Below the pieces are notes generated by a model. That model worked only from the letters and a program-made list of their open reading frames with translations, was not told the DNA's origin and ran no database searches. DNA of 64,000 nt, taken from contig NZ_CP060587.1 of NCBI RefSeq assembly GCF_014334735.1, forward strand, positions 2,170,001-2,234,000, in the 5' to 3' direction. This DNA is from Aeromicrobium senzhongii. GTDB taxonomy: Bacteria > Actinomycetota > Actinomycetes > Propionibacteriales > Nocardioidaceae. Positions within the stretch are counted from its first letter, which is position 1. Every line of letters begins with the position of its first letter. Shown here piece by piece: positions 55,392 through 63,618 of this stretch. Position numbers and translations under genes: made by a program.

Positions 55392-55781
55392 ATGACCGAC
55401 TCACCCACGACGGGCTCCTCCCACGGCAAGGCCGTGCTGCGCGAGCTCTCGCCCCAGCACCGTGCCCTGCGCAAGGCGATCCCCGACGTCTACAAGGGCT
55501 TCGCCGAGCTGTCGGGCGCCGCGTTCGCCGACGGCGAGCTGGACCGCAAGACCAAGGAGCTCATCGCGCTGGCCATCGGCGTCGTCGAGGGCTGCGACGG
55601 GTGCATCGCCTCGCACGGCCAGTCCGCCGCGCGCGCCGGCGCCACCCGCCAGGAGGCTGCCGAGGCCATCGGGGTCACCTTCCTCATGCACGGAGGTCCC
55701 GCGACGGTCCACGGCGCTCGGGCCTACGAGGCGTTCTGCGAGTTCGCGGACGCCATCGACGCGAACGAGGCGACCGTCTGA
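55392..55781 (+). CDS. AhpD-like carboxymuconolactone decarboxylase-family peroxidase
   Basis: 129 residues. The redox site E-G-C68-D-G-C71-I-A-S-H75 is intact, as in AhpD, which reduces peroxide through a CxxC/His centre; GVTFLMHGGPATVHGARAYEAF is the family C terminus. It is controlled by the adjacent CsoR-like repressor and overlaps the next small gene in TGATG. Peroxide reduction is family inference. Confidence 0.88.
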   Translation: MTDSPTTGSSHGKAVLRELSPQHRALRKAIPDVYKGFAELSGAAFADGELDRKTKELIALAIGVVEGCDGCIASHGQSAARAGATRQEAAEAIGVTFLMHGGPATVHGARAYEAFCEFADAIDANEATV

Positions 55782-55942
55782 TGTGCCGAGCCACCCCCTG
55801 CAAGACGTGCGGCAAGACCACCTGGGCCGGCTGCGGCAACCACGTCGCCGCCGTCAAGGCCACGGTTCCGGCCGCCCAGTGGTGCGGCGGCCACGAGGAC
55901 CCGAACAACGACTCCTGGCTGCGGCGGCTGTTGGGGCGCTGA
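55781..55942 (+). CDS. Small cysteine-rich protein (53 aa)
   Basis: 53 residues with C2, C7, C10, C18, C35 and H21, H38: CKTCGKTTWAGCGNHV then WCGGH, a pattern suited to a metal or [Fe-S] site. Similar unnamed ORFs are common in bacterial genomes. It begins at the overlapping stop of the AhpD-like gene and so is coupled to it. Likely role in thiol or metal stress; not demonstrated. Confidence 0.8.
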   Translation: MCRATPCKTCGKTTWAGCGNHVAAVKATVPAAQWCGGHEDPNNDSWLRRLLGR

Positions 55943-55982
55943 TCGCAGTGCCGGCCGGGCCGCGCGCGGGTACCTTGGGCCA

Positions 55983-57062
55983 GTGCAACGCGTAGGTATC
56001 GAGGAAGAGCTGTTCGTCGTCGACGCCGAGGGCCGGCTGGTCCCGGAGTCCGACGCAGTGGTGCGAGCGCACCGCCGGCTCGATCCCGGCGAGGAGATGG
56101 ACCACGAGCTGTTCCTGCAACAGGTCGAGATCCAGACCGACGCCCACGACGATCCCGGCACCCTGCGCGACGACCTGCTCATGCAGCGTTCCTCGGCCGC
56201 TGCGGCGGCACGTGCCGCGGGCTTCGGCCTCGCGGCCGTGCCGGTCGACGTGCTCGGCGGCAGTGAACCCCAGCCCACACCCGGCTCCCGGTACGCACGC
56301 ATGATCGCCCGCTACGGCGAGATCGCGCGCAACGGCATGACGTGCGGCATGCACGTCCACGTCGAGGTGCCCGACCGCGACGCCGTGCGCGTCATCGACA
56401 GTCTGCGGCCGTGGACTCCGCTGCTGACGGCCCTGTCCGCGAACGCTCCGTTCTTCCACGGCCGGGACACGTCGCATGCCAGTTGGCGCGGGCACCTGTG
56501 GGACACCTGGCCGACCGCGGGCCCGGTCGAGGCGTTCGGCGACCACGAGACGTACCGCGCGATGGTGGACGGCTGGATCGCCTCCGGTGCCGCGATCGAC
56601 GAGCACATGGTCTACCTGGACGCCCGGCCGGCCGAGAACTTCCCGACGGTCGAGGTGCGCGTGGCCGACGTCTGCACCGAGGTCGAGGACGCGCTCCTGG
56701 TCGCGGAGGTGACCCGCGCGCTCGTCACCACGGTCCTGTCGGAGCGCCACGAGCCCGGGACGTGGCGGCTCGAGACGCTCAAGGCGGCTCGCTGGCGGGC
56801 CCGCCACGACGGGCTGGGCGGAGCGCTGCTCGATCCCGCCACCGGCACGTTCGTGGCGGCCGAACAGGCGCTCGAGTCGCTGCTCAAGACCCTGGGCGGC
56901 GCTCTCGACGAGGCCGGCACGACCGCGGTCGTGACCGACGGCGTCCACCGCCTCCTCACCGAGGGGAACGGGGCCGTCCGCCAGCGCTCCGTCGCCGGTG
57001 AGCAACTCGACCTGGTCGCCGTCATGGCCGACCTGGTCCAGCGCACCGACCCGCAGCACTGA
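55983..57062 (+). CDS. Glutamate-cysteine ligase family protein (GCS2/YbdK)
   Basis: 359 residues. RVGIEEELFVVDAEG at the N terminus, HELFLQQVEIQTD, MTCGMHVHVEVPDRDA with the metal/ATP histidines and FPTVEVRVADVCTEVEDALL are YbdK/GCS2 signatures. Family members ligate glutamate and cysteine or related acids to amines; the exact substrate is not known. The GTG start follows TACCTT by 6 bases and a GGGTAC (55968-55973) sits close by. Ends 16 bases before the alcohol dehydrogenase stop. Confidence 0.88.
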   Translation: MQRVGIEEELFVVDAEGRLVPESDAVVRAHRRLDPGEEMDHELFLQQVEIQTDAHDDPGTLRDDLLMQRSSAAAAARAAGFGLAAVPVDVLGGSEPQPTPGSRYARMIARYGEIARNGMTCGMHVHVEVPDRDAVRVIDSLRPWTPLLTALSANAPFFHGRDTSHASWRGHLWDTWPTAGPVEAFGDHETYRAMVDGWIASGAAIDEHMVYLDARPAENFPTVEVRVADVCTEVEDALLVAEVTRALVTTVLSERHEPGTWRLETLKAARWRARHDGLGGALLDPATGTFVAAEQALESLLKTLGGALDEAGTTAVVTDGVHRLLTEGNGAVRQRSVAGEQLDLVAVMADLVQRTDPQH

Positions 57063-57077
57063 CGGACGGACGAATCG

Positions 57078-58256
57078 TCAGGGCTTGAACAGCACCTTGA
57101 CCGTGTTGTCGGTCTTGGCCTGGAAGTTCTTGTAGACCTCGGGCGCCTGGTCCAGCGGCACGCGATGGGTCGCGAAGTCGCCCAGGCCCAGCGGGTCGGA
57201 CGAATCCTCGGCGATCGGCTTCACGTCGTCGACCCAGCGCTTCACATTGGCCTGGCCCATCTTCAGCGTCACCTGCTTGTCGAACAGGACCTGCAGCGGG
57301 ACGGGGTCGACCGTGCCGGCGTAGACGCCGATCAGCGAGATCGTGCCGCCGCGACGGACCGCGTCGACCGCCAGGTTGAAGGCGCTCATCCGGTCGATGC
57401 TCGCGGTCGTCATCGCCTTGCGGGCCAGGAAGTCCGGCAGCAGGCCGACGGCGTTCTGCGCGATCGTGGCGACGGGCGAGCCGTGCGCCTCCATGCCGAC
57501 CGCCTCGATGACGCCGTCGGCGCCCCGGCCGCCGGTGGCCTCGCGCACGACCTGGGCGACGTCGACCTTCGTGACGTCGTAGACCTCGGCCCCGCGGGCG
57601 GCGGCGCGCGCCATCCGCTCAGGAACGAGATCCACGGCGATGACGCGGATGCCCTCGAGCAGCGCCAACCGCACGGCCATGTCGCCGATCGGACCGAGGC
57701 CGATCACCAGGAGCGTGTCGCCCTCGCCGACCTGGGCGTACCGCAACGACTGGTACGCCGTGGGCAGCACGTCGGACAGGTACACGAAGTGCTCGTCGGT
57801 GAGGTCGGACTCGATCTTGATGGGCCCGTAGTCGGCGTGCGGCACGCGCAGGAGCTCGGCCTGGCCGCCCGGGACGGCGCCGTACAGGCTGCTGAAGCCG
57901 AACAGGGCCGCGCCCATGCCCTGGTCGCGCACCTGCGTCGTCTCGCACTGCGTCTGCAGGTCGTGGTCACACATCCAGCACGAGCCGCAGGCGATCTGGA
58001 AGGGGACGACGACGCGGTCGCCGACCTGCAGGTCGCTCACGCCCTTGCCGACCTCGACGACCCGCCCCATGGGCTCGTGGCCCAGGATGTCGCCCGGTGT
58101 CATGAACGGTCCGAGCACCTCGTACAGGTGCAGGTCCGACCCGCACAGCCCCGACGTCGTCACCTCGATGATCGCGTCGGTGTCCTGTTGGATCGTCGGA
58201 TCCGGCACCTCCTCGACTCGTACGTCGCGCTTGCCCTGCCAGGTCACGGCCTTCAT
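57078..58256 (-). CDS. Zinc-dependent alcohol dehydrogenase
   Basis: 392 residues, MDR family. Catalytic zinc ligands lie in TTSGLCGSDLHLY and ILGHEPMG; the structural zinc site is CGSCWMCDHDLQTQC. Rossmann LLVIGLGPIGDMAVRLALLEG follows. The long insert (AALFGFSSLYGAVPGGQAELLRVP) is that of the formaldehyde dehydrogenase-like, glutathione-independent group. It starts 40 bases after a GTGT-N15-GGGTAC promoter and so likely belongs to the stress regulon. Confidence 0.9.
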   Translation of the reverse strand: MKAVTWQGKRDVRVEEVPDPTIQQDTDAIIEVTTSGLCGSDLHLYEVLGPFMTPGDILGHEPMGRVVEVGKGVSDLQVGDRVVVPFQIACGSCWMCDHDLQTQCETTQVRDQGMGAALFGFSSLYGAVPGGQAELLRVPHADYGPIKIESDLTDEHFVYLSDVLPTAYQSLRYAQVGEGDTLLVIGLGPIGDMAVRLALLEGIRVIAVDLVPERMARAAARGAEVYDVTKVDVAQVVREATGGRGADGVIEAVGMEAHGSPVATIAQNAVGLLPDFLARKAMTTASIDRMSAFNLAVDAVRRGGTISLIGVYAGTVDPVPLQVLFDKQVTLKMGQANVKRWVDDVKPIAEDSSDPLGLGDFATHRVPLDQAPEVYKNFQAKTDNTVKVLFKP

Positions 58257-58295
58257 CTATGCACCTTTTTCGTCGAGAACGTCGGTCTCCCGGAG

Positions 58296-58320
58296 GTACC
58301 CATCACCGGCGGGCCTACAC
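58296..58320 (-). promoter_or_regulatory. Stress-type promoter of the alcohol dehydrogenase
   Basis: GTGT (58320-58317), 15 bases, GGGTAC (58301-58296), 39 bases before ATG 58256. It overlaps the final codons of the adjacent FtsX-type gene by a few bases. Confidence 0.68.
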
Positions 58321-60186
58321 GGCGGCTCCCGCCGTGAGGCGTCGGCCCGAGGCGATCGGCAGCAGGCTCACGAGGAGCACTGCACCGATGAGGCCGAGAC
58401 TGATCGGCCAGTTCACGGCCGGCACGACGGTGCCCAGCAGGCCGTAGGCCGCGCCGACGAGCGACGGCAGGACACAGGCCACCCCGATGACGATCGCGGT
58501 GAGCGCCACGACCATCGACTCCGTCGCGATCATCGCCAGCAGCTGCGATCGGGTGGCCCCGGTGCGTCGCAGCAGCCGGAACTCGGCCGCGCGACCGGCG
58601 GTGAGCATGACCAACGTGTTCGCCGCGACGAGCCCGCTGAACGCGAGCAGCACCAGCAGCAGCACGTCGGACAGTCGCTGGCCGTCCGCACCGGCCTCCG
58701 TGGCGCCCTGGACGTGGTCGTCGACGCTCGTGGCCACGAGGCCCTGCCGTTCCAGCGCGGCGGTGACGTCGCTCCCGGCTCCGTCGACGGACAGCACCGT
58801 CACGGGTGAGGCGGCGAGGCCCTCGATCGCGGCCGGGGCCACGATGAAGTCGCCGAAGCCCAGGCCACGGTCGTAGACGGCGACGATCGTCGCCCGCACC
58901 TCGTCGCCGGCCATCCGCAGGTCGACGGTGTCCCCCACACCCTTGAGCCCGCCGATCAGCGCGTCGCGGCTGACGGCGATCGTGGCGGCACCCGTCAGGT
59001 CGTCCAACGAGCCCTCGCGCACCACCGGGTCGACGAGCTCGGTGTCCCCGCTCAACGCGAGGACGCTCGAGGACTCCCACGCGAGGAATCCCGGCGTGCC
59101 CTCGTCGTCGTCGGTCTTCACGTCCACGGGCACGCGCGTCATCGTCGCGACCGCGTCCACGCCCGGAGTCCGGGCGACGGCAGCCGAGTCCTCGGGGCCC
59201 GACTGCTCGATCACGAGATCGGCCGAGAGCCCGTCGCGAAGCTGCTCGCCCGCGGCCTGCGTGGCCGTCATCGCGAAGCCGGTCTGCACGCCGCCGAGGG
59301 CCACGAGCAGCGCCAGCGGCACGACCGCGGTCGTCAGCCGACGCGAGAAGCCGCGCGCGTTGAGCAGCGCGAGGGTCGGCGCCGCTCCGGCCCGTCCGCC
59401 GACGAGGCTCAGGGTGCGGCTCGCGACGGTGTGCACGAGACGCGATCCGGCGACGGCCACCGCGGCGAGGAGCAGCAGTGCCGACGTGGAACCCAGGGCG
59501 CTGGCGAGGGTGCCCGCGACCACGAACGGCACGCCGGCCACCACCAGTCCCGAGATGAGCAGGACACCGGCGACGATCCGCCGGGTCCGGCCGAGGCCGG
59601 GTGCCTCGACACCGGCCTGACGCACGGCGCTCGCGGCCCCGTCCGCCACCTGACGCGACGCCAGCAGTCCGGCGGCCAACGCCGCGGGAACCAGCAGCAG
59701 GACCGTCGCGACGGGTGCCGCCAGGGAGAAGCCCAACTCGAACCCGGCGGGCACGATGCCGCTGGAGACCACCAGGTCGGTCAGCCTCGGAGCGGCCAGC
59801 AGGCCGGGAACAGCGCCGACCGGGACCGCGACGGCGGTCACGAGCAACACCTCCGCCACGACCATCGACCGCACCTGACCGGGCGTCGCGCCGATCGTGC
59901 GCAGGAGGGCGAACTGGCGGCGCCGTTGCCGCAGCGACTGCCCGAACGTCGACGCCACGAGGAACAGCGCGATCAGGACGGTCGTCCCGGCGAAGGACGT
60001 CGCGAGGGCGAGCAGCTCGCCCGCGCCCGGCTCCACCGCGCCCTGACTGCGACGGATCCCCGCCTCCACCCAGGCACCGGTGGCCGTGAGCAACGCTGAG
60101 GCCAGCACGACCACGGCGAAGCTGCCGGCGATGCTGGCCCGGTGGACGCGCGCCGCGGCGCGGGCCGAGGACCACACGATGCTCAT
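58315..60186 (-). CDS. FtsX-family ABC transporter permease
   Basis: 623 residues, two FtsX-like halves, each with a multi-helix block and a LAAFGTTPRQLRR-like RRRQFALLRTIGATPGQVRSM or EFRLLRRTGATRSQLLAMIA motif. The central ~200 residues form a MacB-type extracytoplasmic domain. It pairs with the ATPase upstream (ATGA overlap) to export a lipid, peptide or lipoprotein-type substrate not identifiable here. ATG 60186 is chosen by that overlap. Confidence 0.86.
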   Translation of the reverse strand: MSIVWSSARAAARVHRASIAGSFAVVVLASALLTATGAWVEAGIRRSQGAVEPGAGELLALATSFAGTTVLIALFLVASTFGQSLRQRRRQFALLRTIGATPGQVRSMVVAEVLLVTAVAVPVGAVPGLLAAPRLTDLVVSSGIVPAGFELGFSLAAPVATVLLLVPAALAAGLLASRQVADGAASAVRQAGVEAPGLGRTRRIVAGVLLISGLVVAGVPFVVAGTLASALGSTSALLLLAAVAVAGSRLVHTVASRTLSLVGGRAGAAPTLALLNARGFSRRLTTAVVPLALLVALGGVQTGFAMTATQAAGEQLRDGLSADLVIEQSGPEDSAAVARTPGVDAVATMTRVPVDVKTDDDEGTPGFLAWESSSVLALSGDTELVDPVVREGSLDDLTGAATIAVSRDALIGGLKGVGDTVDLRMAGDEVRATIVAVYDRGLGFGDFIVAPAAIEGLAASPVTVLSVDGAGSDVTAALERQGLVATSVDDHVQGATEAGADGQRLSDVLLLVLLAFSGLVAANTLVMLTAGRAAEFRLLRRTGATRSQLLAMIATESMVVALTAIVIGVACVLPSLVGAAYGLLGTVVPAVNWPISLGLIGAVLLVSLLPIASGRRLTAGAAV

Positions 60187-60935
60187 CGGGCCAGCTCCAG
60201 CATGCGAGCCGCGACCTGCTCGGCCGTCGGGGCCACGAGCCGGTCGGTGAACCGCCCGTCGGCCAGGAACAGCACCTGGTCGGCGACCGCCGCGACCTTC
60301 GGGTCGTGGGTCACCAGCAGCACCGTCTGGGCCAGCTCGCGCGCCGACGTCACCAGCACGTCCAGCACCTGCTCCGCCGTCCGCGAGTCGAGGGCTCCGG
60401 TCGGCTCGTCCGCGCACACGATCGTCGGTCGCGTCACCAGCGCCCGGGCGATGGCCACGCGCTGCGCCTGACCTCCGGACAGCTCACCGGGAAGCCGCCG
60501 CTCCATGCCCTCGAGACCGACGGAGGCGATCAGCTCGGCCCGCCACGCAGGGTCGGGTCGACGACCGGCCAGCAGCAGCGGCAGGTCGATGTTCTCGGCG
60601 ACGGTGAGGTGCTCGATGAGGTTGTACGCCTGGGCGACGAAGCCGATGCGGTCACGGCGCAGACGGGTGACCGCGTCCCTCGACAGCGTTCCCAGGTCGA
60701 CGCCGCCGACGAGGACGTGGCCGCTGGTGGGCGTGTCCAGTCCGGCAGCGGTGTGCAGGAAGGTCGACTTGCCCGAGCCCGAGGGGCCCATGACCGCGGT
60801 GAACGAGCCCGGCGCCAGGGCCACCGAGACCCCCTGCAGGGCCGAGACGGTCGAGTTGCCGTCGGGATAGGTCTTGTCGACGTGGACGAACCGCACGGCG
60901 GTGTCCGATGGTGTGGTGAGCGGCGCGGTGGTCAT
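60183..60935 (-). CDS. MacB/LolD-type ABC transporter ATPase
   Basis: 250 residues. Walker A GPSGSGKSTF (~residue 49), LSGGQAQRVAIARALV signature, Walker B IVCADEPTGALDS and HDPKVAAVADQVLFLADGR. The PSGSGKSTFLHTAAGLDTPTSG form is the MacB/LolD group. A perfect dyad and -10 lie upstream, and the two-component system next upstream is the obvious regulator of this exporter. Confidence 0.9.
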   Translation of the reverse strand: MTTAPLTTPSDTAVRFVHVDKTYPDGNSTVSALQGVSVALAPGSFTAVMGPSGSGKSTFLHTAAGLDTPTSGHVLVGGVDLGTLSRDAVTRLRRDRIGFVAQAYNLIEHLTVAENIDLPLLLAGRRPDPAWRAELIASVGLEGMERRLPGELSGGQAQRVAIARALVTRPTIVCADEPTGALDSRTAEQVLDVLVTSARELAQTVLLVTHDPKVAAVADQVLFLADGRFTDRLVAPTAEQVAARMLELAR

Positions 60936-60983
60936 CGCGGTCCCCTTGCGTGTCGCCGGACCCGGGTGGTCCGTGCACGTCTC

Positions 60984-61055
60984 ACGCTAGGAACTCCGGC
61001 GCTGCCGATCGAGCCGCTTCGGGAGGTGATCGCGAGGTTGCATCCTTCGATGCAA
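60984..61055 (-). promoter_or_regulatory. Exporter promoter with LuxR-type dyad
   Basis: TTGCATC-N4-GATGCAA (61038-61055), an exact 18-bp dyad ~26 bases upstream of a candidate -35, then TAGCGT (plus 60984-60989) before the ABC gene. The adjacent NarL-type regulator is the likely binder. Confidence 0.65.
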
Positions 61056-61063
61056 GCCGGGTC

Positions 61064-61747
61064 TCAGCCGCCGCGCGGGCCGGACGGATCGACCCTCACG
61101 ATGCGGTTCTGATAGGCCCAGACCACCGCCTGCAGCCGCGATCGGACCCCGAGCTTGGGCATCATCCGCGCCAGGTGCGACTTCACCGTCGAGACCTCGA
61201 GCACGAGCTCGCGGGCGATCTCCTCGTTCGACATCCCCTCGGCCAGCAGCATGAGGATCTCGAGCTCGCGCGGGGTCAGCAGGTCGTCGGCGCGATCGGC
61301 CGTCACCGGCTGCAGTCGTCGACGGCTGTTGAACTCGGCGATGATGCGGACCGTGAGCGTCTCGTCGATGGTGCCGTGCCCCTCGGCGACCCGGCGCACC
61401 GCGCGCACGATGATCTCGGGCTCGGCGTCCTTGAGCAGGAAGCCGGCTGCGCCCGCCTCGAGCGCCCCGAACACGTAGTCGTCGAGGTCGAAGGTCGTGA
61501 GGATGACGACCGGGACCTCCGGGTCGGCGTCGGGACCGGAGAGCTCGCGGGTGACGCTGACGCCGTCGAGGCCGGGCATCCGGATGTCCAGGCAGGCCAC
61601 GTCGGGACGCAGCGACCGAGCCAGGTCGAGCGCTTCGCGGCCGTCGGACGCGACACCCACGACCTCGATGTCGGGCTCGGCCCCGAGCAGGGCCGACAGT
61701 CCCGCCCGCACGAGCGGCTGGTCGTCGGCGATGAGGACCCGGATCAT
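61064..61747 (-). CDS. NarL/LuxR-type response regulator
   Basis: 227 residues. Receiver domain with acidic pocket DD at residues 8-9 and phospho-acceptor D54 in CLDIRMPG; T/K conserved in LTTFDLDDY and GFLLKD. The C-terminal LuxR helix-turn-helix is LTPRELEILMLLAEGMSNEEIARELVLEVSTVKSHLARMMPKLG. It shares a 4-base overlap with the kinase stop. Likely target: the dyad before the downstream exporter. Confidence 0.92.
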   Translation of the reverse strand: MIRVLIADDQPLVRAGLSALLGAEPDIEVVGVASDGREALDLARSLRPDVACLDIRMPGLDGVSVTRELSGPDADPEVPVVILTTFDLDDYVFGALEAGAAGFLLKDAEPEIIVRAVRRVAEGHGTIDETLTVRIIAEFNSRRRLQPVTADRADDLLTPRELEILMLLAEGMSNEEIARELVLEVSTVKSHLARMMPKLGVRSRLQAVVWAYQNRIVRVDPSGPRGG

Positions 61748-62991
61748 GCGTGCTCCCCTCCGGTCGATGCCGTGCCCGGTTCGCGCGACAACGTCATGCG
61801 TACCCGCCAGCCGCCGTCGACGGACGGGCCGTACTCCAACTGCGCCCCGACGAGATCGGCGCGCTCCTGCATCCCGCGCAGGCCGAAGCCACCGCTGGAT
61901 CCACTCGGGGCCACGGTCGAGGGCGCGTTGTCGACGGTCACGACGAGACGGTCGGCGGCTCGGTCGTCGACCTCGACCCGGCACCGCGCCCCGGGCGCGT
62001 GGGACCGTGCGTTCGCGAGCGCCTCCTGCACCATCCGGTAGGCGGCCAACTGGGCCAGAGGGCCGACCCCGGCGGCCGTCGGCAGCTGGTCCGAGCCGCG
62101 GAGCGTGACGAACTCGACCCCTCCGGGCGCCGCGCCGGCCTGCTCGACCAACCCGGTGACGCTCTCGATGCACTCGACCGAGGTGCGGGCGACGTCGTCG
62201 TCGCGCAGCAGGCCCACGAGGCGACGCAGGTCGTCGAGGACCTCACGGCTCTGTCCGCGGACCTCGCGCACGGCGGCCCGGGCCGCCTGCGGATCGGTCT
62301 CGATCTGCCGGTCGACCGCGGCCAGCATCACGGCGATCCCCGAGAGGTGGTGGGCGGCGATGTCGTGCAGCTCGCGGGCCATCCCCGTGCGCTCCCGGGC
62401 GATCGCGGCCTCCAGTCGGGCCTCGTGCTCGCGGACGATCGCCTCAGCCTCGTTGCGCTGGGCACGGGCGGCGGCTCGGCGTGAGGACAGGAAGGACGCC
62501 ACGGCAACGGGCGCACCGACGACGAGGGCAGCCTGCGCGAGACCCTCGACGACCAGGGCCACGGGCGCATCGGCGCCGGCACCTGCGCCGATCACCGCCA
62601 CCGCCACGAGGGCCGCCGACCCGAGCAGCGGCCACCGCAGCCGGGCCACGGAGCCCACCGAGACGGCGCGGTAGACCGCCACGACGACGGCGAGCGACGT
62701 CAGTCCCGGGGCGGTCTCCCCGGCGACCAGGGAGACGCCGCAGCCGATCGCCGCCACCAGCGGCGCCGTGAGGGCCGGCCGTTCCCGCGCCATGAGCAGC
62801 GCGGCGGCCTGGGCCGAGAGACCGAGCAGCAGCACCCACCAGCGCGCGTCGTCCGGGCCGGGGACGTCGCCCAGGCCCTCGCTGTCGACGGCCGCCACGA
62901 CGGGCAGCGCCACCAGACCGGCGACCGCGACCAGCCAGGTGACGCCGGCGACGGCGGCATCGACGGCGCGCGGCGTCAGGCTCTGGTTCAC
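61744..62991 (-). CDS. Membrane sensor histidine kinase (HisKA_3 type)
   Basis: 415 residues. Five to six N-terminal membrane segments lead to the dimerisation helix ARERTGMARELHDIAAHHLSGIAV with the phospho-histidine. The ATPase N-box reads MVQEALANARSHAPG and the G-box GFGLRGMQERADLVGA, both functional-looking. The signal is unknown. GTG 62991 is preceded by GACGAT at 6 bases, matching the leaderless pattern. Confidence 0.9.
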   Translation of the reverse strand: MNQSLTPRAVDAAVAGVTWLVAVAGLVALPVVAAVDSEGLGDVPGPDDARWWVLLLGLSAQAAALLMARERPALTAPLVAAIGCGVSLVAGETAPGLTSLAVVVAVYRAVSVGSVARLRWPLLGSAALVAVAVIGAGAGADAPVALVVEGLAQAALVVGAPVAVASFLSSRRAAARAQRNEAEAIVREHEARLEAAIARERTGMARELHDIAAHHLSGIAVMLAAVDRQIETDPQAARAAVREVRGQSREVLDDLRRLVGLLRDDDVARTSVECIESVTGLVEQAGAAPGGVEFVTLRGSDQLPTAAGVGPLAQLAAYRMVQEALANARSHAPGARCRVEVDDRAADRLVVTVDNAPSTVAPSGSSGGFGLRGMQERADLVGAQLEYGPSVDGGWRVRMTLSREPGTASTGGEHA

Positions 62992-63011
62992 GGGGACATC
63001 GTCCCATCGAC

Positions 63012-63581
63012 CTAGCCGTCAAGCCCCGCCGCCGGGTAGGTCAGCCCCTCCCCCGCGATGCGCGCCCCGGCCGAGGGCTCGTGCCGCTGGCGGCGGCCGT
63101 CGGGCATCACGTGCTCGACGGGCAGGTCGTGGACCAGCATCGCCACGTCCGAGACGAGTCGCCGGTGGCACCGCCACCAGACGAACTCCGAGCACATGAC
63201 GGCGACGCGTGATCGTCCGGCGAGATCGACGAGCTCGGTCATCGCGCCCTGGAACTCCGTCGTCCGGGTGTGCGCGGCGTAGGCCCGGAACGCCTCGACC
63301 CGCCACCAGGCGTCGCGGTCGTCCCCGCCCGCCGGAACGCGGCGTCGCCCGCCCAGTCGTTCCTGCCAGAGGTAGGCGATCCCCTCGAGGGGCAGGAAGA
63401 CCTCGAGGGGCAGGAAGACCTCGAGGGACTCGCGCGAGAGCTCGGGGTTGCGCCGACTGCCGGGGAACCGGCGGACGTCGACCAGCGTCTGCACGCCCGC
63501 ATCGCGCAGTCGATCGGCCAGTTCGGCACGCGTGGACGTGCCATGCCCGATCGTGAGCAACGGGCCCGCAGCGCTGGTCAC
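63012..63581 (-). CDS. DUF488 family protein
   Basis: 189 residues: LTIGHGTSTRAELADRLRDAGVQTLVDVRRFPGSRRNPELSRESL and VAVMCSEFVWWRCHRRLVSDVAMLVHD, the CxExxxxCHR hallmark of DUF488. Residues LEVFLP occur twice in a row, encoded by an exact 18-bp duplication at 63384-63419. Function unknown. Ends in TAG; starts at GTG. Confidence 0.9.
   Translation of the reverse strand: MTSAAGPLLTIGHGTSTRAELADRLRDAGVQTLVDVRRFPGSRRNPELSRESLEVFLPLEVFLPLEGIAYLWQERLGGRRRVPAGGDDRDAWWRVEAFRAYAAHTRTTEFQGAMTELVDLAGRSRVAVMCSEFVWWRCHRRLVSDVAMLVHDLPVEHVMPDGRRQRHEPSAGARIAGEGLTYPAAGLDG
63384..63419 (-). repeat. Exact 18-bp in-frame tandem duplication within DUF488
   Basis: Two adjacent identical 18-base units (63384-63401 and 63402-63419), with a third partial copy following. 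The unit adds six residues (LEVFLP) to the loop before EGIAYLWQERLGG, keeping frame. Confidence 0.92.
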
Positions 63582-63618
63582 GCCGCGGGCCCGTCACCGG
63601 GGGGAAGATCCACCGAGC

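Noticed and set aside
63384-63437. Short tandem repeat considered as a CRISPR or VNTR array
   Set aside because: Only two full units without spacers, lying in frame within DUF488; no cas genes nearby.
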